Source: JAEZVV01 sp036652035
GTDB lineage: Bacteria; Pseudomonadota; Gammaproteobacteria; Burkholderiales; Burkholderiaceae_F
Length of the DNA stretch: 10,702 bases
NCBI GenBank assembly: GCA_036652035.1
Contig: JAVVWR010000080.1
Location: 1 to 10,702 of the forward strand
Direction: 5' to 3'
The position numbers were made by a program, and so were the translations under genes. Numbering within the stretch: the first letter of the stretch is position 1; the number at the start of each line of letters is the position of its first letter. The notes below the pieces were generated by a model. The model did no database searches and had not been told where the DNA came from. It worked only from the letters and a program-made list of their open reading frames with translations. Positions 1 to 7,018 of the stretch are shown here, one piece after another.

Positions 1-77
1 ACCTTGGAGGTGGATTGGGCGGCGGCAGTGCCGGCGCACGCGGCCAGCAGGGAAAGCACAAGAACTTTGGTCTTCAT
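1..77 (-). CDS. Exported protein, N-terminal fragment (rest lies left of window)
   Basis: Reading leftward from the ATG at 77-75, 25 full codons are visible before the edge. They form a classic export signal: basic start (K2, K4), a hydrophobic stretch of about residues 5-13, then small residues. Two cleavage modes fit. The A-A-A before Q21 suits signal peptidase I and would give a soluble or outer-membrane protein. L-A-A-C at 11-14 matches a lipobox and would give a lipoprotein lipidated on C14. The mature part visible is only Q-S-T-S-K-V, so the family cannot be named. No strong Shine-Dalgarno precedes the ATG, but the signal peptide starting exactly there supports it. It lies beyond a probable terminator of the moeB cluster, so it is likely its own transcription unit with a promoter somewhere in 78-210. 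Confidence 0.72.
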   Translation of the reverse strand, partial: MKTKVLVLSLLAACAGTAAAQSTSK

Positions 78-121
78 GGCACTCAACAAAGTTGGCGGGC
101 GGAAAGTGCCCGGGCGACGGG

Positions 122-136
122 AATCGACTATCGATT
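122..136. promoter_or_regulatory. 15-bp palindrome upstream of the exported-protein gene
   Basis: AATCGA, three bases (CTA), then TCGATT form a perfect 6+6 inverted repeat. It ends 45 bp before the start codon of the leftward exported-protein gene, a usual place for an operator. I could not identify a convincing -35/-10 pair around it on the minus strand, so a binding-site role is inference; chance is possible. Confidence 0.3.
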
Positions 137-209
137 TTCGCCGCGACCACGGCGCGGCGCCAAGAGCGCATACCGTGAAGGCGGTGTTGAACGCGCAGCG
201 ACGTGGCAT

Positions 210-240
210 AAAAACCGCAGCGCAAGCCGTTCGGCCGCGG
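210..240 (-). terminator. Probable intrinsic terminator of the leftward moeB cluster
   Basis: On the minus strand CCGCGGC (240-234) pairs with GCTGCGG (221-215) through six Watson-Crick pairs and one G-U, with a 12-base loop. It is followed immediately by TTTTT (214-210). It lies about 80 bp past the moeB stop and before the next leftward gene, the expected place. The loop is rather long, so efficiency is uncertain. Confidence 0.5.
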
Positions 241-283
241 ATTGTGCCTGCGCGCAAGAGCGCTGCCGACCGGTGCCGCCAGC

Positions 284-298
284 GAAGTTGCGAACTTC
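284..298. repeat. 15-bp perfect inverted repeat just past moeB
   Basis: GAAGTT, GCG, AACTTC: a perfect 6-bp stem with a three-base spacer, starting 22 bp beyond the moeB stop codon. No T-run follows on the minus strand, so it is not an intrinsic terminator by itself. In RNA it could be a small hairpin protecting the transcript end; in DNA it could be a protein site. Neither role is shown. Confidence 0.3.
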
Positions 299-320
299 TG
301 ACGCAATCGAAGTCGAGCTG

Positions 321-1076
321 TTAGCGAGTGTGTGTTTCGCCACACACCGGGCAGCCGGGGTCACGCGGCACTCGCACCGAATGCCATTGCATGCGCAGGG
401 CGTCGAGCATCAAGAGCCTTCCTGTCAGCGGCTCGCCGATGCCGGCGGCGAGCTTCAAGGCTTCGGCCGCCTGGGTGGTGCCGATGATGCCGGTGAGCGG
501 CGCGAACACGCCCATCACCGCGCATAACTCGTCCTGGCCGTCGCCTTCGGGAAAGAGGCAGGCATAGCAGGGCGAGGCGGGCTGGCGCGAATCGAACACC
601 GCGACCTGGCCGTCGAAGCGGATCGCCGCGCCAGAGACGAGCGGTTTCTTGTGCGTCACGCAGGCGCGGTTGGCGGCGTGGCGGGTGGCGAAGTTGTCGC
701 TGCAGTCGAGAATGATGTCGTGCGAGGCCACCAGTTCGTCGAGCTCGGCGGCGCCGGCGCGCTTGAGGTAAGGCACGACCTCGACCTCGGGGTTGATGCC
801 GGCGAGGGTGGCGCGGCCGCTTTCGGCCTTCATCACCCCGATCCGATCGACCGTGTGCAGGATCTGACGCTGCAGGTTGGTGAGATCGACCCGATCATCG
901 TCGATCAGGGTGATGCGTTTGACGCCGGCCGAGGCCAGGTAGTAGCTCGCGGGCGATCCCAGGCCGCCGGCGCCGAGCACCAGAACCGAGGTCTCGCGGA
1001 TCGCCTGCTGGCCTTCGACGCCGAGTTCGTTGAGAAGAATGTGGCGCGAGTAGCGCAGCAGTTCCTGATCGTTCAT
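321..1076 (-). CDS. moeB: MoeB/ThiF/HesA-family adenylyltransferase (probable MoeB)
   Basis: This is an E1-like enzyme that uses ATP to adenylate the C-terminal Gly-Gly of a small sulfur-carrier protein: MoaD for molybdopterin, or ThiS for thiamine. The 251-residue product has the usual family length. Visible features are the nucleotide-binding G-A-G-G-L-G at 35-40, N-L-Q-R-Q near 67-71, D127 in S-D-N, and two zinc CxxC pairs (C170/C173 and C242/C245). C185 matches the conserved cysteine region of MoeB. There is no C-terminal rhodanese domain. The ATG at 1076 was chosen; an in-frame TTG at 1082 would add two residues. It is the last gene of the gpmA-envC-ctpA-moeB cluster, 55 bp after ctpA. 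No moaD or thiS is nearby, so MoeB rather than ThiF is the family default, not proven. A GC-rich hairpin occupies the position where a ribosome-binding site is expected. Confidence 0.9.
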   Translation of the reverse strand: MNDQELLRYSRHILLNELGVEGQQAIRETSVLVLGAGGLGSPASYYLASAGVKRITLIDDDRVDLTNLQRQILHTVDRIGVMKAESGRATLAGINPEVEVVPYLKRAGAAELDELVASHDIILDCSDNFATRHAANRACVTHKKPLVSGAAIRFDGQVAVFDSRQPASPCYACLFPEGDGQDELCAVMGVFAPLTGIIGTTQAAEALKLAAGIGEPLTGRLLMLDALRMQWHSVRVPRDPGCPVCGETHTR

Positions 1077-1087
1077 GGTCAAAGCAA

Positions 1088-1109
1088 ACGGGCCGCGTGA
1101 GCGGCCCGT
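1088..1109 (-). terminator. GC-rich hairpin between ctpA and moeB (terminator or attenuator)
   Basis: ACGGGCCGC and GCGGCCCGT form a perfect 9-bp stem around a four-base loop. On the minus strand it is followed by TTTGCTTTG, an interrupted T-rich stretch. It starts 22 bp past the ctpA stop and ends 11 bp before the moeB ATG. It may partly terminate ctpA transcripts, mark an RNA processing point, or limit moeB translation. Confidence 0.5.
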
Positions 1110-1131
1110 CCGGGTTTCTAGGTGAAAGAGA

Positions 1132-2562
1132 TCACGGCTTGGCGGGCGCGGCCTTGGCGGCGGCGACGGCTTCGCGTGGCTTGGCGGTCTCGACCGGCTT
1201 GCCCTTCAAGTGGTTGATCGCCTGCTGCAGCTGGAAGTCCTCGGGCGAGCCGAATTCATAGCGGCGCTGCGGCGCGGGGCTCTTGTCCTCGGGCTTGGCT
1301 TCGTCGGTCTTGTCGTCAGCCTTAGGAAGGGCGCCGGCCTTGTCTTCCAGGTGGTTGGCCAGATCGGCCTCGCGCACGCGGAAGCTGGCGAAGTTGCCTT
1401 CGGGGGTGTCCTCAACCAGCAGGTCGGGCTCGATGCCCTTGGCCTGGATCGAGCGGCCGCTGGGCGTGTAATACCGCGCCGTGGTGAGCTTGATCGCCGA
1501 GGGCGAATCGCCTTCGAGGCGCAGCGGGATGATGGTCTGGACCGAACCCTTGCCGAAGCTGGTCGTGCCCAGCACCTTGGCGCGTTTGTGGTCCTGTAGC
1601 GCGCCGGCGACGATCTCCGAGGCCGAGGCCGAGGCGCCGTTGATCAGAACCACCAGCGGCACGTTTTTGATCGCGGCGGGCAGCTTGGCGATGGCGTCGT
1701 CGCCACGGCTGCGCAGATAGTCCTCGGGGGTGGCGATGAACTTGCGCTTGGCGTCCGGGGTGCGGCCATCGGTCGATACCACCAGGGTGCGCGCCGGCAG
1801 GAAAGCGGCCGAGACACCGACGGCCGAGTTGAGCAGGCCGCCCGGGTCGTTGCGCAGGTCAAGCACCAGGCCCTTCATGGGACCGGTCTTGGACAGGTCG
1901 TTCAAATGCTTGGCAAGGTCTTCGCCGGTGCGCTCCTGGAACTGGGCGATACGGATGTAGCCGTAGCCGGGTTCGAGCTGCTTGGCCTTGACCGACTGAA
2001 CCTTGATCACGTCGCGCATCAGCTTGATCTGGATCGGCTGGGCCACGTCCTTGCGGGCGACGGTCAGCACGATCGCGGTCTTGGGCTTGCCGCGCATGAG
2101 CTTGACGGCGTCGGCCAGACTCATGCCGCGCGTGAGCTTGTCGTTGATCTTGATGATCAGGTCGCCGCTCTTGATGCCGGCGCGGGCCGCGGGCGTGTCG
2201 TCGATCGGGGCGATCACCTTGACGCCGGAGTCGTCGGCACCGACCTCGATGCCGAGGCCGCCGAACTCACCCTGCGTGCCTTCCTGCAATTCCTTGAACG
2301 CCGAGGTGTCGAGGTAGGCCGAATGCGGGTCGAGCCCGGAGAGCATGCCCGAGATCGCCTCGTGCATCAGCTTCTTGTCGTCGACAGGCTCGACATAGTT
2401 GGCCTTGACCGCGCCAAAGACGTCGGTGAACTGGCGGATCTCCTCGAGCGGGATCGGGCCCTTGGACTCGCGCACGGCATACGCCGAGATGCCAAGGCTG
2501 GCGAGCACGCCGGCAACGACGCCAATGCTGATCAGGCTCGCGGTGCGCAGTTTGCTGGTCAT
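1132..2562 (-). CDS. ctpA: S41-family C-terminal processing protease CtpA/Prc
   Basis: This is a periplasmic serine protease that recognises exposed C-termini of envelope proteins and peptidoglycan-modifying factors. The 476-residue product has a short N-terminal hydrophobic segment (about 8-29; signal peptide or anchor). A PDZ domain follows at about 95-175, with the G-G-L-G-I-E carboxylate-binding stretch. The S41 catalytic core spans about 200-385. The Ser-Lys dyad is visible: S313 in G-A-S-A-S-A-S-E and K338 in F-G-K-G-S-V-Q, 25 residues apart as in Prc/CtpA, with Q342 at K+4. The C-terminus (about 400-476) is a low-complexity K/A/P/D/E-rich tail. The ATG at 2562 has GGAG seven bases upstream. 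The open frame extends to 2802, but those extra residues overlap envC and lack a signal. It starts 49 bp after envC, and this pairing is common in proteobacteria. Confidence 0.94.
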   Translation of the reverse strand: MTSKLRTASLISIGVVAGVLASLGISAYAVRESKGPIPLEEIRQFTDVFGAVKANYVEPVDDKKLMHEAISGMLSGLDPHSAYLDTSAFKELQEGTQGEFGGLGIEVGADDSGVKVIAPIDDTPAARAGIKSGDLIIKINDKLTRGMSLADAVKLMRGKPKTAIVLTVARKDVAQPIQIKLMRDVIKVQSVKAKQLEPGYGYIRIAQFQERTGEDLAKHLNDLSKTGPMKGLVLDLRNDPGGLLNSAVGVSAAFLPARTLVVSTDGRTPDAKRKFIATPEDYLRSRGDDAIAKLPAAIKNVPLVVLINGASASASEIVAGALQDHKRAKVLGTTSFGKGSVQTIIPLRLEGDSPSAIKLTTARYYTPSGRSIQAKGIEPDLLVEDTPEGNFASFRVREADLANHLEDKAGALPKADDKTDEAKPEDKSPAPQRRYEFGSPEDFQLQQAINHLKGKPVETAKPREAVAAAKAAPAKP

Positions 2563-2611
2563 GAATGGACTCCGGGAGGATGGGCTCTGAGTGACGGTCG
2601 TGCCAGAAAGC

Positions 2612-3925
2612 CTAGCGCGAACCCATCCACTTGAGGGGGTCGAAAGGACGACCTTGATGACGGAGTTCGAAGTATAGGCTGGGCAAGTCTCCCCCCCCGG
2701 TGTTACCGACGGACGCCACGGTCTCGCCGATCGACACGCGATCGCCCACGTTCTTGTAGAGCGATTCGTTGTTGCCGTAGACCGAAAGATAGCTATCGCC
2801 ATGGTCGAGGATCAGGAGATTCCCGAAGCCGCGCAACCAGTCGGCAAACACCACCTGACCCGGACCCACGGCTACCACGTCGCTGCCCTGGGCAGCCTGA
2901 ATCAGAAGGCCCTTCCAGGTCGGCGCGGTGCCGGCGCCATCGGCCGGGCGCGGGGTGCCAAAGCGGCCGACCACATGGCCTTTGGCTGGCATGGCAAGCC
3001 GACCGCGCAGCTTGCCGAAATCGCCCCGGGCAGGGGCGTCGGCGCGGATCGCGGGGGCTTTGGCGCTCGGCGCGGCCTTGGCGCTGGGCGCCGGCGTGCG
3101 CTTGGCCTTGGCGCGGGCGGCGCGTTGCTGGTCCGCGAGCAGCTTGCTGATGCGCTCGACCAGATTGCCCAGGCGCTTCTCGTCGCGTTCAAGCTTGCCG
3201 ATCGAGGCGCGCTGGCTGGCGATCTGCTTTTCCAGTCGCGCCAGCGTTTTCTTGCGCGCGCCCTGTTCGGCGAGCAACTGGCGGCGGCCCTTTTCCTCGT
3301 CAAGAACGACCGCTTCCATTTCGTCCTGGCGCGAGCGGGTCTCGGCCGCCAGGCTTGTAATCTCGGCGCGGCGATCTTCGAGCTGGCTGATCAGGCGGCT
3401 GCGGGCGCGCGCCAGGTAGGAGTAGGCCGCCAGGTCGCGCGCGGTTTCGTTGGGGTTGCTGCCTTCAAGCAGGCGCTGCCAGGGCTCGTGCTGTCCGGCC
3501 AGGTATTGCGCCCGCATCAGGGCGGCGAGTTCGCGTTCCTCGGCCGAGAGCTGGCCGCCGACAGCGCGGTTGCGCTCGGCCAGAACGGCAAGCTGCTCCT
3601 CGATCCGGCGGCGCTCGGTGGCGAGCTCGCGCAGGCGGCGGTTGGCGTTCGAGATCGCGGCTTCAGACTCGGCCAGCGCGTCGGCGGCTTCGGTCTGCGA
3701 GGCCTCGGCCGTCGCCAGCTGGCGTTTCAGCTGGCCGAGCTGCTGACGCAGTGTCTTGTGCTCGGACTGCAGCGCTTTCTGGCGGGCCGGGGTGGCGACC
3801 GGCGTCTTGCTCGACTTGGTGGCTGCTGCCTTGGGCTTGCGGTCCTGGGCGAGCGTCGTGCCCGGGGTCAGAGTCGCCCAGGTCAGCGCGGCGGCGAGCG
3901 CCGCGGACCTGATACGTTTGAACAC
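2612..3925 (-). CDS. envC: EnvC-type murein hydrolase activator (degenerate LytM/M23)
   Basis: This periplasmic cell-division factor activates N-acetylmuramyl-L-alanine amidases at the septum. The 437-residue product begins with a signal peptide (K-R-I-R, hydrophobic core, cleavage near A26|Q27). Long charged coiled coils follow (about 45-130 and 170-270), then an A/P/K-rich linker (270-300). A C-terminal LytM domain covers about 305-437. The zinc ligands of active M23 enzymes are missing: the first His is absent before Q-G-S-D, and the usual H-x-H is S-L-Y-F-E. This is as in E. coli EnvC, so an activator rather than a hydrolase is expected. The start is GTG, chosen because the signal peptide begins there; its Shine-Dalgarno is poor. 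It follows gpmA by 16 bp, suggesting co-transcription. A run of eight G encodes Gly410-Gly412, close to the essential LytM end. Confidence 0.92.
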   Translation of the reverse strand: MFKRIRSAALAAALTWATLTPGTTLAQDRKPKAAATKSSKTPVATPARQKALQSEHKTLRQQLGQLKRQLATAEASQTEAADALAESEAAISNANRRLRELATERRRIEEQLAVLAERNRAVGGQLSAEERELAALMRAQYLAGQHEPWQRLLEGSNPNETARDLAAYSYLARARSRLISQLEDRRAEITSLAAETRSRQDEMEAVVLDEEKGRRQLLAEQGARKKTLARLEKQIASQRASIGKLERDEKRLGNLVERISKLLADQQRAARAKAKRTPAPSAKAAPSAKAPAIRADAPARGDFGKLRGRLAMPAKGHVVGRFGTPRPADGAGTAPTWKGLLIQAAQGSDVVAVGPGQVVFADWLRGFGNLLILDHGDSYLSVYGNNESLYKNVGDRVSIGETVASVGNTGGGDLPSLYFELRHQGRPFDPLKWMGSR

Positions 3926-3941
3926 GAGAATGACGTCCGTC

Positions 3942-4691
3942 TCAGGCCTTGGCCTTGCCCTGGGCAGCCACGGCCGCCATCGCGCGAGCGATCTCGTCCT
4001 GGTCGCCCAGGTAGTAGTGGCGGATCGGCTTGAGATTGCCGTCGAGCTCGTAGACCAGGGGGCGGGCGGTCGGGATGTTGAGTCCGACGATCTCCTCGTC
4101 GCTGATGCCGTCGAGGTGCTTGATCAGCGCGCGCAGCGAGTTGCCGTGCGCGGTGACCAGAACCCGGCGGCCGCGCGACAGGGCGGGGGCGATCGAGTCG
4201 TTCCAGAACGGCACCACGCGGGCGACCGTGTCCTTGAGGCACTCGGTGGCAGGGATTTCCTCGGGCTTCAAGTGCTGGTAGCGCGGGTCATTGCCGGCCC
4301 AGCGCGGATCGGTCGGGGCGAGCGGCTCGGGCGCGATCGCGTAGGCGCGGCGCCACACCAGCACCTGTTTCTCGCCATACCGCGCGGCGGTCTCGGCCTT
4401 GTTGAGGCCTTGCAGAGCGCCGTAGTGGCGCTCGTTCAAGCGCCAGTTGTGAACCACCGGCAGATACATCTGATCGAGCGAATCGAGCGTGATCCACAGG
4501 GTGCGGATGGCGCGCTTCAAGACCGAGGTATAGGCGATGTCGAACTCGTAGCCTTCGCGCTTCAAGAGTTCGCCGGCGGCGCGGGCTTCTTCGCGACCGC
4601 GCTCGGTCAGGTCAACATCGGTCCAGCCGGTGAATCGGTTGTCGAGATTCCACTGGCTTTCACCGTGGCGCATGAGGACAAGCTTGTGCAT
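3942..4691 (-). CDS. gpmA: 2,3-bisphosphoglycerate-dependent phosphoglycerate mutase
   Basis: This cytoplasmic glycolytic and gluconeogenic enzyme interconverts 3- and 2-phosphoglycerate through a phosphohistidine. The 249 residues match the usual length of the bacterial dPGM family. The catalytic R-H-G is at 8-10, with H9 the phosphorylated histidine. Also visible are F-T-G-W-T-D at 20-25, R60, E87 in N-E-R-H-Y-G, and the second histidine H182 in A-H-G-N-S. The long insertion of about residues 88-150 is typical of mutases, not of small phosphatases. The ATG at 4691 fits the family N-terminus exactly. The bases upstream are C-rich on the coding strand and contain no purine-rich ribosome-binding site. 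It is first in the leftward cluster and divergent from the rhodanese gene. Confidence 0.96.
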   Translation of the reverse strand: MHKLVLMRHGESQWNLDNRFTGWTDVDLTERGREEARAAGELLKREGYEFDIAYTSVLKRAIRTLWITLDSLDQMYLPVVHNWRLNERHYGALQGLNKAETAARYGEKQVLVWRRAYAIAPEPLAPTDPRWAGNDPRYQHLKPEEIPATECLKDTVARVVPFWNDSIAPALSRGRRVLVTAHGNSLRALIKHLDGISDEEIVGLNIPTARPLVYELDGNLKPIRHYYLGDQDEIARAMAAVAAQGKAKA

Positions 4692-4751
4692 GGCGGTCGG
4701 GGGCGGGTGAGCGGCTGCGCGTGGTGCGCGGCCTGGGTTGATGGCGCATTC

Positions 4752-4757
4752 TATAAT
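4752..4757 (+). promoter_or_regulatory. Consensus -10 box for the rhodanese-grxC-secB-gpsA cluster
   Basis: TATAAT, a perfect sigma-70 -10 hexamer, sits in the divergent spacer. No good -35 is seen 16-18 bp upstream, so an activator or weak -35 may be involved. Transcription would start near 4764, about 40 bases before the GTG at 4804. That also means the in-frame TTG and ATG at 4738 and 4741 would lie outside the message. Confidence 0.5.
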
Positions 4758-4803
4758 CCACGCATTCCTGCCATCCGGCCGCGCTTGCCGCGCGGAATGC
4801 CAC

Positions 4804-5205
4804 GTGCTTCAGTTCTTGACCGACAACATCCTTCTGCTTGCCATCGCCCTTCTTTCTGGTGGCATGCTGCTGTGGCCCATCCTGCGCAAACGCGCCGGTG
4901 GCCCGGCCCTGACGACGCTGCAGGCGACTCAGCTGATCAACAGCAAGAATGCGCAGATCGTCGATGTGCGCACGGTCGACGAGTTCAAGACTGGCTCGAT
5001 CGTCAATGCCAAGAACATTCCCGCCGCGGCCTTGAAGGACCGGATCGCCGAGATCAAGAAAGAAAAGCCGGTCATCATCGTGTGTGCCACTGGCGCTCGC
5101 GCTTCCGGCCCGGCAGTTCTGCTGCGCGGCATGGGCTATGGCGAGGTTTATGTTCTCGCCGGTGGCCTGGCGGCCTGGCGCGAAGCCGGCCTTCCCGTTC
5201 GTTGA
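4804..5205 (+). CDS. Membrane-anchored rhodanese-domain protein
   Basis: This is a single-domain rhodanese tethered to the inner membrane, probably a sulfurtransferase or persulfide carrier; its acceptor is unknown. The 133-residue product has one hydrophobic segment (about 8-27), then K/R residues at 28-30. A rhodanese fold covers about 37-133. The active-site loop has C94 in V-C-A-T-G-A-R, as expected for a working enzyme, and D54-V-R-T and G-G-L-A-A-W are typical of the fold. The GTG start is chosen because it gives the compact N-terminus of this family and has GGAA six bases upstream. Starts at 4738 or 4741 would precede the likely transcription start. It lies first in a rightward cluster, 16 bp before grxC. 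This rhodanese-grxC-secB order is widely conserved. Confidence 0.88.
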   Translation: MLQFLTDNILLLAIALLSGGMLLWPILRKRAGGPALTTLQATQLINSKNAQIVDVRTVDEFKTGSIVNAKNIPAAALKDRIAEIKKEKPVIIVCATGARASGPAVLLRGMGYGEVYVLAGGLAAWREAGLPVR

Positions 5206-5221
5206 TCCTGCGAGACCAGCA

Positions 5222-5482
5222 ATGACTGCCAAAGTCGTGATGTACAGCACCCGCGTCTGCCCCTACTGCACGCGCGCCGAAATGCTGTTGAAGAGCCGCG
5301 GTGTGACCGAGATCGAAAAGATCCTGATTGATGCCGATCCCGCGCTCAAGGATGGCATGATCGCCAAGACCGGTCGCCGCACCGTGCCTCAGATCTATGT
5401 GGGCGAGACCCACGTCGGCGGTTTCGACGATCTGAAGGCGCTCGACGACGCTGGCAAGCTTGTTCCGCTTCTCAATTCCTGA
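5222..5482 (+). CDS. grxC: Glutaredoxin 3 (GrxC)
   Basis: This small cytoplasmic thiol oxidoreductase uses glutathione to reduce disulfides and remove glutathione from mixed disulfides. The 86-residue product is of normal glutaredoxin length. The dithiol active site C13-P-Y-C16 is intact. T-V-P-Q (about 54-57) carries the cis-proline, and G-G-F-D-D near 67-71 is the glutathione-binding turn. The ATG at 5222 gives the standard beta-strand start (A-K-V-V-M-Y-S-T); only a weak GCGAGA precedes it. It sits 16 bp after the rhodanese gene and 37 bp before secB. A small GCCGG/CCGGC hairpin lies at 5488-5503 in the latter gap. Co-transcription with both neighbours is likely. Confidence 0.95.
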   Translation: MTAKVVMYSTRVCPYCTRAEMLLKSRGVTEIEKILIDADPALKDGMIAKTGRRTVPQIYVGETHVGGFDDLKALDDAGKLVPLLNS

Positions 5483-5519
5483 CCTGCGCCGGCATCCGCC
5501 GGCTTCACTGAAAGACATC

Positions 5520-6008
5520 ATGGCCGAGACCACTACCGCCGCCGAGGCGGCACAGCCCCTGTTCCAGCTCCAGCGCATGTACTTGAAGGACGCGTCGCTG
5601 GAAATGCCCAACGCGCCGCAGATCTTCCTGGAGGCCGACGCTCCGACCATCGACATTCAGCTCGAAGTCGCGCACAACCCCCTGGCTCAAGACGGCATGC
5701 ACGAAGTCGTGGTGCGCGCCACCGTCACCGCCCGCGTCAAGGACAAGGTGCTGTTCCTGGTCGAGGCCAAGGAAGCCGGCATCTTCGAAATCCGCAACAT
5801 TCCCGCTGAGCAGATCGAGCCCATCACCGGCATCGTCTGCCCCGGCATCATCTACCCCTACCTTCGTTCCAACGTGAGCGACCTGCTGTCGCGCACCGGC
5901 ATGCCGCCGGTTCACCTGGCCGAAGTCAACTTCGAAGCCTTCTACCAGCAGCGCATGGCGGCCCAGCAAGCTCAGGCCGAAGCGGCTGCCAGCCCCACGC
6001 TCAACTAA
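5520..6008 (+). CDS. secB: Protein-export chaperone SecB
   Basis: This tetrameric cytoplasmic chaperone holds precursors unfolded and hands them to SecA for Sec export. The 162-residue product shows the family's signature segments. These are F-Q-L-Q-R-M-Y-L-K-D-A-S-L-E near the N-terminus, the I-F-E-I strand, the G-I-I-Y-P-Y-L-R segment and the M-P-P-V-H-L-A-E-V-N-F end. The acidic, Ala/Gln-rich C-terminal tail is usual. The ATG at 5520 is preceded by GAAAG, a modest ribosome-binding site. The frame is open further upstream, but extra residues would overlap grxC and are not SecB-like. SecB is essentially proteobacterial, which supports the taxonomic reading. The stop is eight bases before gpsA. 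Confidence 0.97.
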   Translation: MAETTTAAEAAQPLFQLQRMYLKDASLEMPNAPQIFLEADAPTIDIQLEVAHNPLAQDGMHEVVVRATVTARVKDKVLFLVEAKEAGIFEIRNIPAEQIEPITGIVCPGIIYPYLRSNVSDLLSRTGMPPVHLAEVNFEAFYQQRMAAQQAQAEAAASPTLN

Positions 6009-6016
6009 GGCTGGGC

Positions 6017-7018
6017 ATGAAAATCACGGTGCTCGGCGCAGGCGCGTGGGGCACCGCGATCGCCTGTGCGGCCGCGGCGCATCACGCGGTCGTGCTATGG
6101 GCGCGCGACGCCGCGCAGGCGAGTCACCTGCGCGAAACCCGCCGCAACGAGCGTTACCTTTCCGGCATCGCTCTGCCCGAATCCCTGTCTATCTCCTCCG
6201 ACCTCTCGGCCGCCCTGGCGCACGCCAATGACGGCCTGATCGTCATTGCCACGCCCACCGCCGCCTTGCGTGAGACGGTCCGCGCTGCGCGTGACCACGG
6301 CAGCCGCGCGCCGATCGCCTGGCTGTGCAAGGGTTTCGAGCGCGAGTCGGGCGAGTTGCCGCACCAGGTGGTCGCGGCCGAGCGCGGCGAAGAGTTTCTG
6401 CGTGCCTGTGCTGGCCCGCTCTCGGGGCCGAGCTTTGCGATGGAAGTCGCGCGCGGCCTGCCCACCGCCTTGACGGTCGCGGGCGCTTCCAAGTTCTGCG
6501 CCACCGTCACCCGCGCTTTTCATGCCGGCGCTCTACGGGTGTATTCGAGCGACGACGTGATCGGGGTCGAGGTCGGTGGGGCGGTCAAGAACGTGCTGGC
6601 GATCGCCACCGGCATTTCCGATGCACTGGCGCTTGGCGCCAATGCACGCGCGGCGCTCATCACCCGCGGCCTGGCCGAGATCACCCGTCTGGGCGTGGCG
6701 CTGGGCGCCCGCGCCGAAACTTTCATGGGCTTGACCGGGGTGGGCGACCTGTTTCTCACCTGCACCGGCGAGCTCTCCCGCAACCGCACGGTGGGCCTGA
6801 TGCTGGGCCGCGGGGTGCCGCTGGCTCAGGCGCTGGCTGAGCTTGGCCATGTGGCCGAAGGCGTTCGTACCGCGCCCGCGGTGCTGGCTCGAGCCAGCCA
6901 GGCTGGCATCGAGATGCCAATCACCGCGGGCGTGTGTGCCGTGCTCGAAGGGCGCTTGACGCCGCAGGCCGCGCTCGAGGTCTTGCTCGCGCGCGAGCCC
7001 AAAGGAGAACTGGAATGA
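6017..7018 (+). CDS. gpsA: Glycerol-3-phosphate dehydrogenase [NAD(P)+]
   Basis: This enzyme reduces dihydroxyacetone phosphate to sn-glycerol 3-phosphate, the backbone for phospholipid synthesis, in the cytoplasm. The 333-residue product is of family length. The Rossmann G-A-G-A-W-G lies at 7-12. L-C-K-G-F-E follows at about 103-108 and S-G-P-S-F-A at 136-141. The catalytic lysine K191 is in A-V-K-N-V-L-A, and G-L-T-G-V-G-D-L at 238-245 and R-N at 255-256 complete the substrate domain. The ATG at 6017 has AAGG six bases upstream, overlapping the secB stop codon region. The stop overlaps the next start as ATGA, so translation of the LOG gene is probably coupled. Confidence 0.97.
   Translation: MKITVLGAGAWGTAIACAAAAHHAVVLWARDAAQASHLRETRRNERYLSGIALPESLSISSDLSAALAHANDGLIVIATPTAALRETVRAARDHGSRAPIAWLCKGFERESGELPHQVVAAERGEEFLRACAGPLSGPSFAMEVARGLPTALTVAGASKFCATVTRAFHAGALRVYSSDDVIGVEVGGAVKNVLAIATGISDALALGANARAALITRGLAEITRLGVALGARAETFMGLTGVGDLFLTCTGELSRNRTVGLMLGRGVPLAQALAELGHVAEGVRTAPAVLARASQAGIEMPITAGVCAVLEGRLTPQAALEVLLAREPKGELE

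Noticed and set aside
1906..2634. Plus-strand open frame (242 codons) opposite ctpA
   Set aside because: Antisense shadow of a protease with an intact catalytic dyad.
2563..2802. N-terminal extension of the CtpA frame by 80 residues
   Set aside because: It overlaps envC, reads as R/S/T-rich noise, and would bury the signal segment; ATG 2562 has a good ribosome-binding site.
2801..4033. Plus-strand open frame (410 codons) opposite envC
   Set aside because: Low-complexity G/A/L/R-rich translation mirroring envC codon bias; no motif; the envC frame is well supported.
3756..5225. Long plus-strand open frame (489 codons) across envC, gpmA and the rhodanese gene
   Set aside because: It is antisense to envC and gpmA and out of frame with the rhodanese, all of which have clear family motifs. 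High GC removes stop codons from the opposite strand.
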